Below are positions 58,668 to 64,000 of a stretch of 64,000 bases of DNA, piece by piece (position 1 is the stretch's first letter; every line of letters starts with the position of its first letter). Under the pieces are notes generated by a model that saw only the letters and a list, made by a program, of their open reading frames with translations, had not been told where the DNA came from and did not search any database. Source of the stretch: Bacteroidota bacterium (GTDB lineage: Bacteria > Bacteroidota > Bacteroidia > AKYH767-A > OLB10); the NCBI GenBank assembly GCA_016717325.1, contig JADKFV010000011.1, positions 99,307 through 163,306 of the forward strand, written 5' to 3'. A program made the position numbers and the translations under genes.

Positions 58668-59377
58668 TATTCGATTTCGAAAGCGCTTTCCCAATTGTTG
58701 GCAATTTTTGTGGCCAATGGCATATTGTCCATTGTATGTGTAGAATTTTCGGTGCGCATATCTACGTTGCTAAGTACTTTTAGCAAATCGAATTCAATGC
58801 CAATTTCATAATCGCTACCACTTGCTACGGTAAATTCTTCTGACGAAAAATCAACAGTACGCTTAAATGAATCTAAGCCTATGTGGTAAAAATATTGATA
58901 ATCGAGTGCGCCATTCGAAGCAAGGGTAGTGTCCACAACTCCTTCAATTTTCATAAAAATGTATCCACTATTCCAGCTCCAATGTATAGAAGGACTTTGA
59001 ATAGATAATGGATTGCTTGCAGCATAAACTGTTGGATCGCTGTGGTTAGTAGCCGAATCTAAACCATTTTTTGCAGGATTTGCCAGTATTACTTTACCAG
59101 TTAACGGAAGTAGGCCGCCATCGCTTTTGATAAGCACAATATTGGAAATGTAATAACGCAAATCCGAAACATTAAACTTTCTACCGGTGGCATCCTGGTA
59201 TTGCGTGCCATATGCAGCCGCCTGGCTACCTACCATGGTGTGCAAATGGAAAGCCAATTTTTGTTCTGTGTTTGGAGGTGTAACAACTGCATCATCCTCA
59301 TCTTTTTTACAACCATTAAAGATTGTTGCCATTGCAAACATTGCAACCGCTGCTAAAACTAATTTGTTTTTTTTCAT
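58667..59377 (-). CDS. MbnP family copper-binding-type lipoprotein
   Basis: 236 aa with a lipoprotein signal (Cys23 in IFNGCKKDEDD). Family sequence: KLAFHLHTMVGSQ, KFNVSDLRYYISNIVLI, the W-x-W-x-x-G-Y core in IHWSWNSGYIFMKIEG, and FHIGL/YHIGLDSF-type strands. In studied systems MbnP binds copper and a Trp is turned into kynurenine by MbnH; the motif above holds the candidate Trp residues. No methanobactin genes are visible, as is usual for most MbnP/MbnH pairs. Directly followed by the MbnH-like gene. Confidence 0.8.
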   Translation of the reverse strand: MKKNKLVLAAVAMFAMATIFNGCKKDEDDAVVTPPNTEQKLAFHLHTMVGSQAAAYGTQYQDATGRKFNVSDLRYYISNIVLIKSDGGLLPLTGKVILANPAKNGLDSATNHSDPTVYAASNPLSIQSPSIHWSWNSGYIFMKIEGVVDTTLASNGALDYQYFYHIGLDSFKRTVDFSSEEFTVASGSDYEIGIEFDLLKVLSNVDMRTENSTHTMDNMPLATKIANNWESAFEIE

Positions 59378-59440
59378 TTTTTTGTTTTTTTAAATGTTAT
59401 CGTTTATAATATTTTAGGAATTTTTTATTTTTTTAAAGAA

Positions 59441-60399
59441 TTAATTTAATGCAACCGAAATGCCCGTTATAATTCGATATTTCATTTCTGGTTGCGGAGA
59501 GTTTAATTTTTGATGAACGGGTAATTGAACTGCTGTGTTGAGCGATAATTTATTGAAATAAAAATCCAAACCTGCATGTGCGTATATAATTTGGCCGCCC
59601 GAATTGTCGATGTAGTAATTATTGGTCCAATCTTTTTGCGACTGCTCAACGAAGCTTCCAATATTAGGGAAAAATAGTGTTTTACTAATATTGCATTGAT
59701 AGTAAAAAATTGCATTCGCATTAAAGCGGTTTCCAAACTGAAAACTTTCTTTGTTCATTGTTGATTGCAGATACGACACATTTACATTGAAACCCGCACG
59801 CTTTATTTTTGCGAGATAGGTTGCACTTGCAATAAAATCGAAACTGCCCGAGCCGGGTTGGTGCGTTCTATCGAGCGGATCGGCATTGTCGCCTAGTTTA
59901 TACTTGCCCAATGGAAATTTTACCCCGCCACCGGCAAACAGTCGGTGCGATAATTTGTTGGTGTCGCTATTTGTTTTATTAAACAACTGGTATTGTGCTA
60001 TTATCAATGGGTCGCCAAATCCACTTATTGGCCCGGCACTATTGTTTTCATTTCGTTGTCGTGGTGATGGTTGCAAAGGCCAATTGCGCAGGAGCACTCA
60101 TGCCTTGATATTATATATGTATGGCAACGAAAAAATAATCTGAGTTTTTGAACCGGGTACCATTGCGCATGGAGCTCAACTTCGGTGCGCTTTTCCCAAA
60201 AATCTTTGTTGGTTAATGCAGCATCGCTAAACTCAGCCAAATCATGATGTGTGCCGTTGCACAATTTATAATGAGTACGCAACCCAACAATATTTTTTTT
60301 GTACTGTGGATTTAATCCCAAATAGCAATTGCAAAAATCGCACGCTATAAGCATGTGACAAAAACACATACTTATAAGAAGAATGAATATATTTTTCAT
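59441..60399 (-). CDS. Outer-membrane protein of the copper locus, frameshifted
   Basis: N-terminal frame (from ATG 60399) has a signal peptide followed by ACDFCNCYLGLNPQYKKN, a Cys cluster right after the signal, then HYKLCNGTHHDLAEFSD. C-terminal frame has ISGFGDPLIIAQYQLF, GGGVKFPLGKYKL and barrel strands to the end (IITGISVALN), as in transporter-like beta-barrels. The switch lies between 60025 and 60150 and needs more than one indel; one consistent reading passes through a segment HECSCAIGLCNHHHDNE, rich in possible metal ligands. Located between the Cys-rich small gene and mbnP, same strand. Confidence 0.65.
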
Positions 60400-60529
60400 T
60401 ATTAAGTTTTATATTTTATATAGCTTTAAAGTTACGTTACACGCATATTATCATTGGTTCATTTTGAATAAATGAAAACAACAATAATTCACCACACACG
60501 AAATTGATGTGGTAATTCTATAAAAAATA

Positions 60530-60898
60530 TTAAACGGAGGGTGGATGGAAAATGTCGGCACTGTTTTTAGACAGTAGAATTTGTAAATAGAAAAAAATAT
60601 TAGTTGGTCGGTTTTCACAGGATGCAAAAGCAAATATTTTGTTACTTTGAAAAAATTGTACAGTTTCTTGTTTTTCCTTTAAAGTGGAATTGGGTGATTC
60701 TGCTTTGTCGCTTTCGGCTTTCAATTGTTTTTCAACGTGACACATTCCTTCACAACACATATCGGGTTCATCTATATTTTCGCAAAAGTTTTCGGTAATG
60801 TAAGCCTTATTCATCTTGTATCCTGCCACAATTATCAAACTGCTCATTGATTGCAGAATGATAGCTGAAGTAAGTAAAAAAGAGAGGAATATTTTCAA
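60530..60898 (-). CDS. Small Cys-rich secreted protein
   Basis: 122 aa. A hydrophobic N terminus is followed by YKMNKAYITENFCENIDEP and DMCCEGMCHVEKQL, a cysteine motif seen in small Bacteroidota proteins near metal-transport genes. A charged linker and a tail ending ADIFHPPSV follow. First gene of the copper locus with a well-formed promoter. Metal handling is inferred from the Cys motif and context. Confidence 0.65.
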   Translation of the reverse strand: MKIFLSFLLTSAIILQSMSSLIIVAGYKMNKAYITENFCENIDEPDMCCEGMCHVEKQLKAESDKAESPNSTLKEKQETVQFFQSNKIFAFASCENRPTNIFFYLQILLSKNSADIFHPPSV

Positions 60899-60917
60899 TG
60901 TGTTTTTATTTACGCGG

Positions 60918-60948
60918 CAAAAGTAAACTTTCTTTATTTACTTTTCAA
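60918..60948 (-). promoter_or_regulatory. Promoter of the copper locus
   Basis: On the minus strand: -33 TTG (plus 60946-60948), 20-bp spacer, -7 TACTTTTG (plus 60918-60925) followed by C. It is the best full promoter in the window. The predicted start is ~13 bp before ATG 60898. Confidence 0.7.
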
Positions 60949-61026
60949 CGTTTCTAAAAAAATTCCATTAGCTTAAAATGATATAACATTCGCTCGTTAT
61001 TTATACAATTTGCAAATACTGTAGTG

Positions 61027-61403
61027 CTATTTTTTGCACATGCAGCTATACGCTTGATGTTCGATGTATTGTGGCACAATCGGTGGTATATCTATTTTCT
61101 GTTTGCGCGTAATCAATGTTGCCATTTCGCTGTCTAACTTTTCTCCACACGTTTGGCAAAAATCTGCCCGATGCTCAATGATTTTATCCGGCTTCTATGT
61201 CATCGCTAAACTGCTACCCTCATGTACATGCTGCCCACCCGATTTACGTATCGAGGGTTCGCGTAAACTTCTTTGACAATGCCGGCCTATATCTTGAGAG
61301 GGTGGAGTGGAACCGGTGCTGCTTTTGCGTCCGTTTTTTAGAGCAAAATTTCTTTCTGCAATGATTCAACCAGTTGCTGCAAATCAATCACTGCTTGCTT
61401 CAT
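61027..61403 (-). pseudogene. IS66-family transposase remnant
   Basis: Minus strand. The N-terminal frame starts MKQAVIDLQQLVESLQKE and shifts into a second frame reading ALKNGRKSSTGSTPPSQD, then SLREPSIRKSGGQHVHEG, the zinc-binding segment CQTCGEKLDSEMATL, and IDIPPIVPQYIEHQAY followed by CMC. These are the leader and zf-IS66 parts of an IS66 transposase. A TAG interrupts within the fragment, another TAG ends it, and the catalytic DDE part is absent. No terminal inverted repeats were located. Confidence 0.75.
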
Positions 61404-61580
61404 TGAATTGAATTCAGATAATAAAATAGTGATGGTACGTTCGATGTGAAATTATTTTTTGTAAAGCTGTATAGTTTTGAGGCTTATTTTACAGCGCTAA
61501 TAAAATGGTTGTAACAATAAGACGATTAATATTTATTTTCGCTGCCGAGTAGTTACTATAACGCAATATACTTAAAATAA
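61404..61580. other. Spacer between IS66 remnant and the cyclase gene
   Basis: Part of the ~630-bp stretch without an intact gene (60949-61580). Outside the IS66 fragment nothing was identified. Confidence 0.35.
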
Positions 61581-63509
61581 CTATGGTAATTTCTCTGCAA
61601 AGTACATATCGATTTCTCCTTTATTTTTCACAGCTATTTTACCGCGGTAAGTGCAAGTAAAACTATCTTTTACCAACTCGTAAGTGCTGCCGCTAATATT
61701 TACTTTTCCTGTTTCGCTGCTGCTTTCCATTCGCGATGCAATATTCACTGCATCGCCCCATACATCATAAGCAAATTTCGAACTACCTACAACCCCTGCC
61801 ACCAGCGGCCCTGTGTTGATACCAATGCGAATTTTAAAACACATTTCGTTTTTCCTTTTTCGCTCTTCGTATAAGTCACTCATAAAATTGCGAATCTCTA
61901 ACGCTGCATTCAAAATATCTGCCGCGTGGTTTTTATTTGGTGCAGGCAAGCCTGCCACACACATATACGAATCGCCTATTGTTTTTATTTTTTCAATATT
62001 ATACTTCAAAAGTATTTTATCGAAGGCACTATAACACATGTCAATTTCCGATACAAGTTGCTGAGGAGTAAGCAATTCCGATGCGGTAGTGAAGTTCTCG
62101 AAATCGGTAAATAGAATCGAACATGATTCGTAATACTTAGCTTCTGTTTTGCCGGACGCTTTTAATTCTTCAGCAGTTTGTTTGGGAAGAATATTGAGCA
62201 ATAAACTATCACTTTTCCTTTTCTCTTTTGCAATTCGTATGCGTTGAAATAAAAACAAACTGCCAAACAAAAGAAAAATTGCTGCAATGATAAGGGTAGC
62301 ATATTGCAACACTCTTTGGCGCTGAATTTCCTTTTGCTGCAATTGCTTATCCTTATTCAAAATTAAAATTTGCTTTTCCTTTTGCGCCACATTGTATTTG
62401 TTTTCGAGGTCGTGCGATATGCGCAGGTTTTCATCTTTTGCTAAAGAATCTTTTAACTGCATTAGTTGTTGATTATATATAAATGCTTTATCCCAAATTT
62501 TTAATTTCGAATACAACAATGCAAGCTGCTTTTTGTATTCCACCTTATCAGACAAAAAACCGGATGTGTTTCCCAATTCATCGGCACGCAACAAATATTG
62601 CTCGGCTTTTGCTAAATCGTTTTGCCGCATATATAACTGACCTAAATTGCAATTGAGCATGGCATACGAATCATCTTTTATTTGAAGCTCATCGTATAGC
62701 TTTATGGCCTTATCAAAAAATATTTTTGCATTGGCATCGTCACCGGCATCAAAATATTCGAAAGCAATATTCGAATTTATTTCTGCCTGCATTTGCTTAT
62801 CGTTTAGTTCCAGGGCAACGCTATCAGCAATGTTATAATAATACAATGCGCTATCGTGCTCACCCATTTCGCCCAACACCGAACCAATGTTGAAATTTAC
62901 CAACGAATAATTTTTCCAGTCTTTATTTTTTACAATCAATGCCAGCGTTTGCTTATCATAATACAGCGACTTTTGAAGGTCATTCATATCGAAAAATATT
63001 CCGGCAATATTTCCAAGTGTTGAACATTCTAATCTCTCATCCTTTTCTGTTTGAGCAATCTTCACAAGTTTAAAAGCATAGTCAAGCGCCAGCTTATAAT
63101 TTCCTGTTTTACGACCATATGATATGTACTCATTATAAACATAACGTTCGTATTTTTTTTGTGCTGCATCGTTCGAAATAATTTTCAATAATTCATTCAA
63201 TACTATTTCCGATTTCTCAAATTGGTTAGTTTCGGTGAGGATATTTGCCTTTAGCAGCAAAGCCTCATTATAATTTTTTTTGTAAGCGAGCGATTTTGAC
63301 AATGATTCGCATTTGTTTAAAAAAAATAAAGCCGAATCGGGATCTGTGTTGCTGTATATTTTTGCAATCTGTAATAAAGTTTTAACCCTTAACGAATCGT
63401 TGGTTACAGTTTGCAAATATGAAAGATTAGAATCGAGGAGTATATTACTTTGTCCTGATAAACAGAAATGCATTATGAATGCCATCGCCATAAAGGACCA
63501 TGTTTTCAT
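61581..63509 (-). CDS. TPR-containing class III adenylate cyclase
   Basis: ~642 aa from ATG 63509 (MKTWSFMAMAFIMHFCLSGQ, a signal peptide). An extracytoplasmic tetratricopeptide region (about residues 30-380, e.g. SALYYYNIADSVALELND, NDLAKAEQYLLRADELG), a coiled stretch, one transmembrane helix (LIIAAIFLLFGSLFLF), a short linker LLNILPKQTAEELKASG, then the cyclase catalytic domain. Metal Asp residues are in LFTDFENFT and TIGDSYMC. The substrate-specifying residues are Lys in EKIKTIGD and Asp in YDVWGDAVN, the combination for ATP, so cAMP is the expected product. In-frame ATGs at 63542 and 63614 are less likely starts. Confidence 0.85.
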   Translation of the reverse strand: MKTWSFMAMAFIMHFCLSGQSNILLDSNLSYLQTVTNDSLRVKTLLQIAKIYSNTDPDSALFFLNKCESLSKSLAYKKNYNEALLLKANILTETNQFEKSEIVLNELLKIISNDAAQKKYERYVYNEYISYGRKTGNYKLALDYAFKLVKIAQTEKDERLECSTLGNIAGIFFDMNDLQKSLYYDKQTLALIVKNKDWKNYSLVNFNIGSVLGEMGEHDSALYYYNIADSVALELNDKQMQAEINSNIAFEYFDAGDDANAKIFFDKAIKLYDELQIKDDSYAMLNCNLGQLYMRQNDLAKAEQYLLRADELGNTSGFLSDKVEYKKQLALLYSKLKIWDKAFIYNQQLMQLKDSLAKDENLRISHDLENKYNVAQKEKQILILNKDKQLQQKEIQRQRVLQYATLIIAAIFLLFGSLFLFQRIRIAKEKRKSDSLLLNILPKQTAEELKASGKTEAKYYESCSILFTDFENFTTASELLTPQQLVSEIDMCYSAFDKILLKYNIEKIKTIGDSYMCVAGLPAPNKNHAADILNAALEIRNFMSDLYEERKRKNEMCFKIRIGINTGPLVAGVVGSSKFAYDVWGDAVNIASRMESSSETGKVNISGSTYELVKDSFTCTYRGKIAVKNKGEIDMYFAEKLP

Positions 63510-63785
63510 TTGTACAAAGTTGTGAGACAAAACACGTAGCATTAGTATTTTATGATTAATACAATGGCACAATGTAGAAAATTGTTTTTCAAAAATGCGA
63601 TTCGAAATGTGCAATTTGATATTTCCGAAAATTACATTTTTATAAGCCGCTCAAAAGCAAGTGTTGTTCATGATGCACCATAACAATATACGAACCGGTA
63701 TTCCAAATTGAAATTGGAAATAATTTAGAATTTTCAGAAGCAAATTAGATTCGACAGCACCAGTATTGATGATTCCCAAAAAAAA

Positions 63786-64000
63786 TTACCTCCTCAATAA
63801 CTTATACTTTATAAAATCAGTTTTCGAATTCGCTTGTAAGATATAGAGTTGTGGTGCAAGAGCCGATAAGTCAAACGTATTCATGCCATAATTAATTTTG
63901 TACAAGCCTATTTTTTCACCCAACATATTTATCAGTTGTAAATTAAATGTTTCGAAGTATGGATTTTGTATTCGCACAATTTTTCCATCGTCAATAATTT
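63786..64000 (-). CDS. C-terminal end of a T9SS secreted protein (5' end outside window)
   Basis: The minus-strand frame is open to the end of the window. Residues read DGKIVRIQNPYFETFNLQL, INMLGEKIGLYKIN, PQLYILQANSKT and end KYKLLRR: the strands and final basic residue of a T9SS sorting domain. The rest of the protein lies beyond 64000. Confidence 0.65.
   Translation of the reverse strand, partial: IIDDGKIVRIQNPYFETFNLQLINMLGEKIGLYKINYGMNTFDLSALAPQLYILQANSKTDFIKYKLLRR

Noticed and set aside
61064..61276. 70-codon plus-strand frame
   Set aside because: Antisense to the recognisable zf-IS66 transposase fragment on the minus strand.

Overview
The window is a 64 kb piece of an AT-rich chromosome from a Bacteroidota bacterium, probably of the Chitinophagia/Sphingobacteriia type. 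Evidence: eight predicted secreted proteins end in a type IX secretion (T9SS) sorting domain of the VFPNP type; several genes have a Bacteroidota -7 promoter box (TAnnTTTG); and the content includes DPP IV, GIN-domain and DUF2490 proteins, a Bacteroidota-type OprO/P porin and the futalosine menaquinone genes mqnB and mqnD. No rRNA, tRNA or CRISPR array was seen.

Layout. 1-13.4 kb is mostly housekeeping: a PD40 protein, a DnaQ-like exonuclease, a T9SS protein, a GIN-domain lipoprotein, AMP nucleosidase, holA, a receiver-only response regulator, then fabD, folE and a PTPS/QueD-like gene on the minus strand, then the run mqnB-mqnD-hldD-ispE and DUF1573-yajC-ybbR. 13.9-14.9 kb holds an accessory RhuM-type gene. 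14.9-20.7 kb is a minus-strand phosphate operon (porin, pstS, pstC, pstA, pstB, phoU) behind an array of five half-sites spaced exactly 11 bp, read here as a Bacteroidota Pho box. 21-28 kb has an aquaporin, alkD and a very large repetitive GEVED/T9SS protein. 28-37.6 kb has DPP IV, an ASK1-like (DRHyd/TRAFs-binding) TPR protein, DUF2490, a beta-carbonic anhydrase/SulP pair and guaB. 37.8-38.4 kb is a 114-bp tandem repeat array.

41.9-54 kb is the most unusual region: two paralogous proteins, each with a TolB-like propeller, a CXXCH haem site, a discoidin-like domain and a T9SS tail, bracket two T9SS sulfatases that share near-identical DNA blocks. The second paralog carries a nonsense codon and a frameshift. 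54-64 kb holds recQ, a GlcD-type oxidase, a probable copper locus (Cys-rich small protein, outer-membrane protein, MbnP, MbnH/MauG-like di-haem protein), an IS66 remnant, a TPR adenylate cyclase and the end of another T9SS protein.

Caution: about a dozen genes carry single-base indels, mostly in homopolymers and often restoring frame within one gene. This looks more like consensus sequencing error than decay, but the sequence alone cannot settle it. For those genes the coordinates span the whole gene and the break is described.
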